Source: Verrucomicrobiales bacterium (GTDB lineage Bacteria; Verrucomicrobiota; Verrucomicrobiia; Verrucomicrobiales; V1-33). From it: 5,753 bases of DNA. Of the stretch, positions 1 through 4,996 are shown in pieces; position 1 is the stretch's first letter; the number at the start of each line of letters is the position of its first letter. Position numbers and translations under genes: made by a program. Under the pieces are notes generated by a model. It ran no database searches. It was not told the DNA's origin and saw only the letters and a list, made by a program, of their open reading frames with translations. Location: assembly GCA_028293305.1 (NCBI GenBank), contig JAQGPD010000631.1:1-5753 (forward strand). Direction: 5' to 3'.

Positions 1-580
1 CCGGATTGATCAGCATGGGATTGGTGGCATTCAGCTCCCCGCCGATATAACGGAAAATCTTCGCTCCCGTGGCGAGCACCGTGGTGCTGGCCGAAGGGTA
101 GCTCGCGAAGTAATTCGACAGCGTGGGGGAGGTGGCCGCCGTGCCGTCGCCGGCGGCGGGGAACCCTAGGAAATTCGCTCCGGAGATCAGCCAGGTCGCG
201 GTGGGAGGCAGCGCCAGCTGTTTGACAGGAAGAGTCACCGGACCGATGCAGCGGATCAGATAGGATGAATTTCCGACCAGGCGCGAAAGCTGGGTTTCCG
301 TGCCATCGCGCTTCCAGACGGTCCATTCCTCACTGGTGGTGGAGGGTTCGGACGGAGCGGTGGTGAACTGGGTCTGGTCGGCATTGGGATTCCACCGCCA
401 CACTTCCGTGATGTTGGTGTAGGTGGCCAGCAGGTCGCCGACGGTCGTGTAGGAGGCATCGCCGCCCAGCCAGATTCCATTCCATCCATTTGCCAGCGGA
501 TAGGTTTTTGTGATCCACTGCGCCTGGGCGCCCGACAAGGTCATCAGCAGCCCCAGCAGGGCGACAGGAAAAAATTTCAT
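1..580 (-). CDS. Secreted protein of unknown function, 3' end outside the window (partial)
   Basis: The frame opens at the ATG at 580-578 and stays open to the window edge, giving 193 residues without a stop; the C-terminus is missing. Residues 1-20 form a clear Sec signal peptide (MKFFPVALLGLLMTLSGAQA), probably cleaved after AQA, so the protein is exported. The mature part is rich in W, Y, T, N and G: GWNGIWLGGDASYTT at about 32-46, ITEVWRWNP at 57-65, EEWTVWKRDG at 84-93, LVGNSSYLIR at 101-110 and SGANFLGFPA at 133-142. This looks like the N-terminal beta-rich module of large exported verrucomicrobial proteins as I recall them, but I cannot name a family. The start overlaps the stop of the upstream gene by ATGA, and there is no separate ribosome binding site, so translation probably depends on the upstream gene. 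Position of the start is well supported by the signal peptide; function is unknown. Confidence 0.82.
   Translation of the reverse strand, partial: MKFFPVALLGLLMTLSGAQAQWITKTYPLANGWNGIWLGGDASYTTVGDLLATYTNITEVWRWNPNADQTQFTTAPSEPSTTSEEWTVWKRDGTETQLSRLVGNSSYLIRCIGPVTLPVKQLALPPTATWLISGANFLGFPAAGDGTAATSPTLSNYFASYPSASTTVLATGAKIFRYIGGELNATNPMLINP
577..580 (-). promoter_or_regulatory. ATGA stop/start overlap (translational coupling)
   Basis: On the minus strand the last codon of the upstream secreted-protein gene is TGA at 579-577 and the downstream gene starts with ATG at 580-578, so the two share ATGA. The bases just upstream of this ATG encode the upstream protein's end and contain no Shine-Dalgarno-like purine run. 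Reinitiation by terminating ribosomes is therefore the likely mode of starting the second gene. The overlap is seen directly; the mechanism is inferred. Confidence 0.7.
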
Positions 581-1503
581 CGGATGTTCAGGCGGTAGTA
601 GGTGACGGAATCGGTGGTGGCGGCGGGCACGGTGACGTGGGTCACGCCGGTGGAGGTGGCGGTCAGGGAAGACTGCGCGGCGGGCGGCGGATCGGCGGCG
701 GCGGCGGTCAGGGTGAAATTGGTGTCGGACCAGGTTTTGAGATCCGGCGAGGACTGGATTTGATAGAGCTTTCCGTAAAAAGCGTAGAATTCCAGGCTCA
801 CCGCCTCCTCCGCCTTGTCTGTGATTTTCAGGTCCAGCGTGCTGGTGGCATCCGCCGCGTAGGTGCCGGCGATGTATTCCGCGAAGTTATTGATCCCGTC
901 CTTGTCAAAATCCCCCAGCTTGTTGATGAGGGTCAGATCCCAGCCATCCGGACCCGGAAGCACGCCGCCCTGATACAGTTGGGATTCCTCCCAGGCATCC
1001 GGGAGACCGTCTCCGTCCGAGTCCACTCCGAGCGTCAGGTTCAGCCGCTTCCGGTCGGCCGCATTCCCGATCTGGGGCGGCGTGGCCATCTCGATGGGGT
1101 AATAGATCAATCCCCCGCTTTCAATTCCCAATGTATAGATCGTTCCGGTGGCGAGGGCTTGCGAACTATAGGAGGCGGAACTGTTACGCAGCATATCGAT
1201 GCGCACCCGGATTTGATAGTTATAGTCGCGGCCGGGCGTGTTTGTCAGGCTTTCACGCGAGGTTTCCTTGGAGTTCGCATAAAGAATGACCGAGGCGCTG
1301 CCCGGCGGAATCAGCGCGCCGTATTGGTCCCGGGCATCGCCGAAAACCGTGAAATAGGGGGCCGGTGGAAAAGCGCGGACCTTCGTTGGAAGGGTGGAGG
1401 CCGCTGCCGCGAGGAGCAGGACGGCTGTTTTTTTGAATAACCTGTGGCGGGGAGCAGGCGCAAAAGAACGGGCGACCGGGGTGGATTCGTGGTGTGAAAT
1501 CAT
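577..1503 (-). CDS. Exported protein with calcium-loop (thrombospondin type 3-like) motifs and C-terminal beta module
   Basis: This is a complete 308-residue protein of unknown function. A basic N-region (RHRLFKK, about 19-25) precedes a hydrophobic stretch at 26-36 (TAVLLLAAAAS), and the signal peptide probably ends near residue 44 (KVRAF). The PYFTVFGDARDQYGALIPPGSA segment at 49-70 begins a likely beta-sandwich domain. Two acidic loops follow, DSDGDGLPDAWE (161-172) and DFDKDGINNFAEYIAGT (198-214). They match thrombospondin type 3 or dockerin-like calcium-binding loops by their D-x-D-x-D-G spacing. The C-terminal YQIQSSPDLKTWSD (247-260) to YYRLNIR (302-308) resembles a terminal module frequent in verrucomicrobial exported proteins. 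The ATG at 1503 is preceded by AAAGGA about 15 bases upstream, a longish spacing; no later Met occurs before residue 104. It is the first gene of a two-gene unit, with a 4-base ATGA overlap to the next. A surface or periplasmic structural role is inference. Confidence 0.88.
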   Translation of the reverse strand: MISHHESTPVARSFAPAPRHRLFKKTAVLLLAAAASTLPTKVRAFPPAPYFTVFGDARDQYGALIPPGSASVILYANSKETSRESLTNTPGRDYNYQIRVRIDMLRNSSASYSSQALATGTIYTLGIESGGLIYYPIEMATPPQIGNAADRKRLNLTLGVDSDGDGLPDAWEESQLYQGGVLPGPDGWDLTLINKLGDFDKDGINNFAEYIAGTYAADATSTLDLKITDKAEEAVSLEFYAFYGKLYQIQSSPDLKTWSDTNFTLTAAAADPPPAAQSSLTATSTGVTHVTVPAATTDSVTYYRLNIR

Positions 1504-1560
1504 GGTTCGGACAGCAGTTCCTTTGTTTGTAAAAACCCTGAACAGCTATATCCGTTGGGG

Positions 1561-1580
1561 GTCTGGCATAATTCTCAGAC
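1561..1580. repeat. Short inverted repeat GTCTG-N10-CAGAC
   Basis: The arms GTCTG (1561-1565) and CAGAC (1576-1580) are perfect complements around a 10-base AT-rich centre. The spacing of the half-sites, about 15 bases centre to centre, is longer than one helical turn but could serve a dimeric regulator. It lies 58 bases upstream of the minus-strand start codon at 1503, a plausible position for an operator or core promoter. An arm of five bases can arise by chance. Confidence 0.25.
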
Positions 1581-1599
1581 CTGACAAAGCCGCATACTG

Positions 1600-1620
1600 G
1601 CTTGAAAGTCAAGCTTAAGC
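1600..1620. repeat. Two abutting palindromes upstream of a TATAAT box
   Basis: GCTTGA (1600-1605) and TCAAGC (1609-1614) form a perfect 6-base inverted repeat around AAG. It overlaps by two bases a perfect 8-base palindrome GCTTAAGC (1613-1620). An AT-rich run and TATAAT (1629-1634) follow directly on the plus strand. The position between divergent genes suggests an operator; a hairpin in RNA is also possible, but the downstream T-run GTATTTTTTA would then make it look like a terminator with no gene to end. Confidence 0.35.
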
Positions 1621-1634
1621 GTATTTTTTATAAT
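1602..1634 (+). promoter_or_regulatory. Putative promoter for the cytochrome-type gene
   Basis: A perfect -10 hexamer TATAAT lies at 1629-1634. The best -35-like hexamer, TTGAAA at 1602-1607, is 21 bases upstream, which is longer than the usual 16-18, so a canonical -35 is lacking. Transcription from here would begin near 1641 and leave an untranslated leader of about 190 bases before the ATG at 1833. It overlaps the palindromes at 1600-1620, so a regulator bound there could control it. It is a weak call because it rests on one good hexamer. Confidence 0.35.
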
Positions 1635-1733
1635 AAGAGGAGTTTTCAGGATTCACCGCAATCCACTGAATCAAAACTCAGCGGTCGTCCGGACGCCGTT
1701 CTTTATTTCTTGGCGACTTTTAATTTCCGAAGT

Positions 1734-1749
1734 TTTCCATGCGTGGAAA
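1734..1749 (+). repeat. Small hairpin in the presumed leader of the cytochrome-type gene
   Basis: TTTCCA (1734-1739) and TGGAAA (1744-1749) form a perfect six-pair stem with a TGCG tetraloop. The GGAAAC overlapping the right arm (1745-1750) can alternatively pair with GTTTCC (1770-1775), giving two mutually exclusive short stems. The stems are short and AT-containing, so they may be coincidental. Confidence 0.25.
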
Positions 1750-1832
1750 CTCCGTGTGAAATCCGCCCGGTTTCCGTTTATAGCCCCGGCCGGTTGTGCT
1801 TCCCTGCCTCCCACCCGAAACCTGAAATTCCC

Positions 1833-2924
1833 ATGCGATCCTTGCCCCTCCTCATTCTGCTTGCCAGTCTGCCGCTCCATGCCGCCGAAGTGTCGGAGGC
1901 GGACAAACGCATCGTGCAAACCGTGCAGCGGATGAGCGCTTTCGACTTTGCCAAGGCCAATCCGAAAACACAGGAAGCCATCAATCGCTATCTTGATGCC
2001 ACGGCGGGCACTGACGAATTTTTTATGTTGGTGGAGAAATACCGCATAACAACCCAGGCCGGCACTCTGGTCAGGCTCCTGACGGAACAAGCCGGAACGC
2101 CGCGTGCGGGCGAGGCGGTGAAATTGTTGCTCAAACTCGGTCAGCAGGAGTCCGTGCGCGCCACGCTGAAAGGGCTGGCTCCGGATGCGGCGGGGGCGTT
2201 GCTGGAAAGCATCGCGGCGGTGGGAAGTCAGGAAGCCGTGGCCCTCGTGATTGATGCCGTGCGGGATCCCGCCGCGCCCGCCGCCGCCGCCGTGCGCGCG
2301 GTGAAGTCGCTGGGCCTGGGCTCGGCGGGTCAGAAGGCGCTCCTGGAAGCCGCCCGCGCCGGCACGCTCCCTGATGCGGTGCGTGACACCGCGGGCACCG
2401 CCCTGACAACTTCCACCGACGCCGCGATCCGCGACGAGGCGGCGGCGATTTTTAAAATGGCCGCCAAAGCACCCCTCGCTCCCGTGGCCGAACTGGCGAA
2501 GAAAACGGGCGATGCCACCAAGGGTCAGACGGTTTTCATGACCTACTGTTTCACCTGCCATCAAGTTGCGGGAGTGGGCATAGACTTCGGGCCGGCCCTG
2601 ACGGAAATCGGGAGCAAGCTGGCGAAGGAAGCGATTTATGACTCCATTCTGAATCCGAGCGCGGGCATCAGCTTCGGGTTTGAAGGCTTCGAAGTGAAAA
2701 CCAAAACCGGCGAGACTTTCGTCGGCATGGTTGCCAGCGACACGGTGGATGAACTGGCGCTGAAGCTGCCGGGCGGGGTCATTCAAAAAATCGGCAAGCC
2801 CGCGCTGGCCTCCAAAAATCCGCTGGGCGTCTCCTTGATGACCCCCGGATTGCACACGGTCATGGAGGAGAGCCAGCTGGTGGATCTTGTGGAATACTTG
2901 TCAGGATTGAAAAAGAAAAACTGA
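1833..2924 (+). CDS. Secreted c-type cytochrome-like protein, HEAT-like repeats plus Verrucomicrobium/Pirellula-type heme-binding domain
   Basis: The protein has 363 residues when started at the ATG at 1833. That start gives a compact Sec signal peptide (MRSLPLLILLASLPLHAAEV) that would place it in the periplasm, where heme c is attached. Residues about 25-220 are Ala/Leu-rich helical segments resembling HEAT repeats. Residues about 228-360 carry the heme domain: CFTCH at 239-243 is the CxxCH heme c site. GVGIDFGPALTEIG (247-260) is the typical follow-up, ILNPSAGISFGFEGF (272-286) matches the family's P-x-A-x-I segment, and SLMTPGL (334-340) supplies a probable axial Met336. The layout fits the TIGR02603-type domain I know from Planctomycetes and Verrucomicrobia, where it often ends large dehydrogenase-like proteins; here it stands alone without a catalytic domain. 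Electron transfer is the likely role; the partner is unknown. No clear ribosome binding site precedes the start. It ends 44 bases from a convergent gene. Confidence 0.9.
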   Translation: MRSLPLLILLASLPLHAAEVSEADKRIVQTVQRMSAFDFAKANPKTQEAINRYLDATAGTDEFFMLVEKYRITTQAGTLVRLLTEQAGTPRAGEAVKLLLKLGQQESVRATLKGLAPDAAGALLESIAAVGSQEAVALVIDAVRDPAAPAAAAVRAVKSLGLGSAGQKALLEAARAGTLPDAVRDTAGTALTTSTDAAIRDEAAAIFKMAAKAPLAPVAELAKKTGDATKGQTVFMTYCFTCHQVAGVGIDFGPALTEIGSKLAKEAIYDSILNPSAGISFGFEGFEVKTKTGETFVGMVASDTVDELALKLPGGVIQKIGKPALASKNPLGVSLMTPGLHTVMEESQLVDLVEYLSGLKKKN

Positions 2925-2968
2925 GCGGCACCGCGCCGCACGGCCTGAGGCGGCGGTTGTCAGGTTTT
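2925..2968. terminator. Hairpins between convergent genes, probable bidirectional terminator
   Basis: The 44-base gap holds GCGG-CA-CCGC (2925-2934) and a GC-rich stem CGCCGC (2934-2939) / GCGGCG (2950-2955) with a 10-base loop. On the plus strand a short T-run (GGTTTTTC, 2963-2970) follows some bases later. On the minus strand the hairpin is followed by CTCAG and then TTTTTCTTTTT (2921-2911), which lies over the KKKN codons of the cytochrome-type gene; this direction looks the stronger Rho-independent signal and would end the dehydrogenase transcript. The stems are seen directly; activity is inferred. Confidence 0.45.
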
Positions 2969-3886
2969 TCATGTGCAGATGAAATCCCCGCCATTGGGGT
3001 GGAGGACCTGACCGGTGAAATAACTGCCGTCCTCCGATGCCAGAAACACGAAGGAAGTCGCCACCTCGCAGGGTTCGCCGGCGCGTTGCATCGGTGTGTC
3101 GCGTCCGAAATCCCTGACATGTTCCGCCGGAAATGTGGCGGGAATAAGCGGAGTCCAAATGGGTCCCGGAGCCACGCCATTCACGCGGATGCCGCGCTCC
3201 GCGAGCTGCATGGCGAGCGAGCGGGTGAAGGCCACGATGGCGCCTTTGGTGGAGGAGTAATCCAACAAATGCGAGCTGCCGCGGTAAGCGGTGACGGACG
3301 TGGTGTTGATGATGCAGGAACCTTTGGCCAGGTGGGGAAGAGTGAGTTGTGTCAGGATGAAACAACTGAAAAAATTCGAGTCGAATGTCCGCCGCAGGTC
3401 CGCGCCGCGGATGTCCTCCAGTTTCTCCTGGGGAAATTGGCGGGCGGCATTGTTGATGAGGATATCAATTTTTCCGAACGCTTTCAAGGTGCGGCGCAGC
3501 ACGGCGGCGCAGGCCTTTTCCTTTTCCAAATTCGCCGGCAGCAGCAGGCAGCGCCGGCCCTCGTTTTCCACCAGGCGACGGGTTTCCTCCGCGTCGGTTT
3601 TTTCAGTCCGGCCGTCGAGATAGACGATGGCGACATCCGCTCCCTCCCTGGCAAAATGCAGGGCCACGCTCCTGCCGATGCCGCTGTCCCCGCCGGTGAT
3701 CAGTGCGACTTCTCCCTCCAGCTTTCCGGAGCCCCGGTAGTGCGGCCGGATGTAAATGGGGCGCGGATCCATGTCCGCTTCCCGGCCGGGCTGACGCGCC
3801 TGCTTTTGAGCGGGACGGATTTCCTGACGGGTTTTTGAGGGCTGGCCGGTGGGCTTGCGCTTGGCGGGGGCGGACTTTTTTTTCAT
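2969..3886 (-). CDS. SDR family oxidoreductase, general-stress (YdaD/YhdF/YghA-like) type
   Basis: This 305-residue protein is a classical short-chain dehydrogenase/reductase with an NAD(P)-binding Rossmann fold. TGGDSGIG at 64-71 is the cofactor-binding glycine motif, NNAA at 145-148 the structural motif, and N171, S197, Y210 and K214 (YSSTK) the catalytic tetrad, with the usual 13-residue Ser to Tyr spacing. APGPIWTPLIPATF (239-252) follows as expected. The TGGDSGIG variant and the polar N-terminal extension ending QPGREADMDPRP (32-43), then GSGKLEG, are shared by the Bacillus YdaD/GS39 and E. coli YghA type proteins, often linked to general stress. The first 30 residues are very Lys/Arg rich, so no signal peptide; it is cytoplasmic. 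The ATG at 3886 has no clear ribosome binding site. Met39 is an alternative start but would cut off family-typical sequence. Substrate cannot be read from sequence. Confidence 0.92.
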   Translation of the reverse strand: MKKKSAPAKRKPTGQPSKTRQEIRPAQKQARQPGREADMDPRPIYIRPHYRGSGKLEGEVALITGGDSGIGRSVALHFAREGADVAIVYLDGRTEKTDAEETRRLVENEGRRCLLLPANLEKEKACAAVLRRTLKAFGKIDILINNAARQFPQEKLEDIRGADLRRTFDSNFFSCFILTQLTLPHLAKGSCIINTTSVTAYRGSSHLLDYSSTKGAIVAFTRSLAMQLAERGIRVNGVAPGPIWTPLIPATFPAEHVRDFGRDTPMQRAGEPCEVATSFVFLASEDGSYFTGQVLHPNGGDFICT

Positions 3887-4160
3887 GTATGGAAATGGTC
3901 AGGGAAGGCTTCGGACAGCGCGGAGAGCATGCACGCGCGTCGGTTCTTTTGCACGGTCCAGGCCAGGGTCGTCGCTGGCGGGTCCGGGTAGCTAATCTTA
4001 TGTATGCTGCTGTTTTGCGGATGGTGTTTACGTGCGCGGACACCGTGCAAAAATCGGGCGACCTGCCGCACGGGTCTCGCATTCCGCCACGGCATTCGGG
4101 ACCGGGTAAAGAACGACCGCGCCTGCGCGCGGGGGCTGGGGCATTGGCATTGATCCGGCA
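3887..4160. other. Divergent intergenic region between the SDR and mgtC-like genes
   Basis: These 274 bases separate divergent starts at 3886 and 4161 and should hold both promoters. I found no good -35/-10 pair in either direction. The one clear structure is the long-range inverted repeat at 3947-4052. Open frames here have no recognisable protein and only shadow neighbouring genes. The near-identical decamers GGTCCGGGTA (3981-3990) and GGACCGGGTA (4099-4108) may be coincidence. Confidence 0.5.
3947..4052. repeat. Perfect 11-base inverted repeat with arms about 84 bases apart
   Basis: TTTTGCACGGT (3947-3957) and ACCGTGCAAAA (4042-4052) are exact reverse complements. Beyond the perfect part, CC (3958-3959) can pair with GG (4038-4039) if AC (4040-4041) bulges out, so the stem could reach 13 pairs. 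Inside, GCCAG (3962-3966) and CTGGC (3975-3979) make a nested stem. The segment is about 106 bases and has no coding capacity of note. It could be a folded RNA leader, a paired regulator site or a small terminal-repeat element; no flanking target duplication is evident. Confidence 0.55.
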
Positions 4161-4685
4161 ATGAGCCGCCCTTTTTCACCCCCAAATCTATTCATGCATC
4201 CCGAGCTCAATATCCTTCTCCGCGCCCTGGTGGCCATCATTCTTTGTGGCCTTCTCGGATGGGAACGCGAGGCGGCGGGAAAGTCGGCCGGCATCCGCAC
4301 CCACATGCTGATCGGGCTGGCTTCGGCGCTTTTTGTCGCCATCGCGGAATTGTTGGTGACGCAGTCGAAATCCCTCGGAGTTTCCATGCATACGGACCCG
4401 GTGCGGGTCATGGAGGCCGTGGTGACGGGCGTTAGTTTTCTGGGGGCGGGCACCATATTTTTCGCGCGGGGCGGCAACGTGCAGGGGCTGACCACGGCTG
4501 CGGGAATACTGGTCACCGCGGCAGTCGGAATGATGGTGGGCATGCAGTTCTATCTGCTCGCGGTGGGCACCACGTTGCTCACATTTCTGGTGTTGTTCGT
4601 GATGGGATGGGTCCGGGATAAACCGGCGGCGGCTTCCGTGGCGCAACTCCCGGCGGCGGCGGATGGGACGCGGCAGGGCGGTTGA
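4161..4685 (+). CDS. MgtC/SapB family inner-membrane protein
   Basis: The 174-residue protein is a short, multi-pass membrane protein of the MgtC/SapB/YhiD family. The signature is clear: LLRALVAIILCGLLGWEREAAG (19-40), KSAGIRTHMLIG (41-52), then DPVRVMEAVVTGVSFLGAGTIF (79-100) and VQGLTTAAGILVTAAVGMMVGMQFY (107-131). Hydrophobic segments lie at about 16-33, 49-65, 86-100, 112-128 and 132-150. A final 24-residue Ala-rich tail replaces the cytosolic ACT-like domain of longer homologues such as Salmonella MgtC. The family is tied to growth at low magnesium and to membrane or ATP-synthase regulation in pathogens; in free-living bacteria the role is unclear. The ATG at 4161 is listed, but Met12 (4194) fits the usual family N-terminus better, and neither has a visible ribosome binding site. 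The Cys-rich gene follows 38 bases on and is probably co-transcribed. Confidence 0.9.
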   Translation: MSRPFSPPNLFMHPELNILLRALVAIILCGLLGWEREAAGKSAGIRTHMLIGLASALFVAIAELLVTQSKSLGVSMHTDPVRVMEAVVTGVSFLGAGTIFFARGGNVQGLTTAAGILVTAAVGMMVGMQFYLLAVGTTLLTFLVLFVMGWVRDKPAAASVAQLPAAADGTRQGG

Positions 4686-4723
4686 TTCGTGTTGGCACAT
4701 CCCCTGCAAAGCTGAGAGACACT

Positions 4724-4966
4724 ATGAAAACCTGTCATCACTGCGGTAACAAATACGACAAATGTTTCGATCTCTCCATTGATGGAAAGACTTACAGTTT
4801 CGACTCCTTCGAGTGCGCCATCCATGTCTTTGCGCCGCAGTGCGACCACTGCGACTGCCGCATCCTCGGACACGGTGTGGAAGGCGATGGATCCATTTAT
4901 TGCTGCGCGCATTGCGCCCGTTCCGCCGGGTTGGTGGGCGTGGTGGACAATGCCGATCACGCCTGA
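4724..4966 (+). CDS. Small Cys-rich zinc-ribbon / prokaryotic metallothionein-like protein
   Basis: The ATG at 4724 gives 80 residues beginning MKTCHHCGNKYDKC; the frame is open further upstream but that part overlaps the mgtC-like gene's end and lacks metal ligands. Ten Cys occur: C4 and C7 (CHHC), C14, C31 (FECAIH), C40, C43 and C45 (CDHCDC), C60, C61 and C64 (YCCAHC), with several His nearby. The second half, CDHCDC-x14-YCCAHCA, resembles the cyanobacterial SmtA metallothionein pattern (CxxCxC, then YCSxxCA), while the first CxxC and FECAIH suggest a zinc-ribbon or treble-clef site. I recall similar short bacterial proteins starting 'MKTCxHCGNxYDK', without known function. There is no signal peptide, so it is cytoplasmic. 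A weak purine run (GAGAGA) lies about 6 bases before the start. Metal binding is well supported; whether it stores metal or binds nucleic acid or protein is open. Confidence 0.8.
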   Translation: MKTCHHCGNKYDKCFDLSIDGKTYSFDSFECAIHVFAPQCDHCDCRILGHGVEGDGSIYCCAHCARSAGLVGVVDNADHA

Positions 4967-4996
4967 AACACGGCGCGTTTACCGGCCACGGGATGG

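Larger units (their letters stand above)
1504..1832. other. Divergent intergenic region between the secreted pair and the cytochrome-type gene
   Basis: This 329-base stretch separates the minus-strand start at 1503 from the plus-strand start at 1833. It must contain the promoters for both directions. It holds a GTCTG/CAGAC inverted repeat (1561-1580), two abutting palindromes (1600-1620), a perfect TATAAT on the plus strand (1629-1634) and a small hairpin (1734-1749). The plus-strand frame of the downstream gene stays open back to a TTG at 1602, but the residues it would encode (about 77) look unlike a leader or domain, and the true signal peptide begins at 1833. I see no RNA gene or recognisable riboswitch. 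Confidence 0.6.

Noticed and set aside
637..1440. Long plus-strand open frame (267 codons) opposite the calcium-loop protein gene
   Set aside because: It is antisense to a gene with a clear signal peptide and family motifs. Its product is Gly/Arg-rich and has no domain, as expected for a high-GC shadow frame.
1671..2855. 394-codon minus-strand open frame opposite the cytochrome-type gene
   Set aside because: Its translation is His/Arg/Gly-rich without recognisable motifs, while the plus strand encodes an evident CxxCH heme domain. The length reflects GC bias.
2957..3838. 293-codon plus-strand open frame opposite the SDR gene
   Set aside because: The minus strand carries the full SDR motif set with correct spacing; the plus-strand product has no family features.
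3947..4052. Integron attC site or insertion sequence as explanation of the inverted repeat
   Set aside because: The core integron motifs (GTTRRRY and its complement) are not visible at the arms, there is no transposase or integrase in the window, and no target-site duplication flanks the arms.
4099..4130. GC-rich segment with GCGC-CT-GCGC and a decamer similar to 3981-3990
   Set aside because: Short, low-complexity GC pairing and a single near-repeat of ten bases are expected by chance in this composition.
3603..4185. Minus-strand open frames running through the SDR start and the right intergenic region
   Set aside because: They are Arg/Pro/Ser-rich, overlap real genes in other frames and have no recognisable domains.
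4967..4996. Possible terminator between the Cys-rich gene and kdpD
   Set aside because: Only a five-base GCCAC/GTGGC pairing with a 12-base loop reaching into kdpD is present, with no T-run on either strand.
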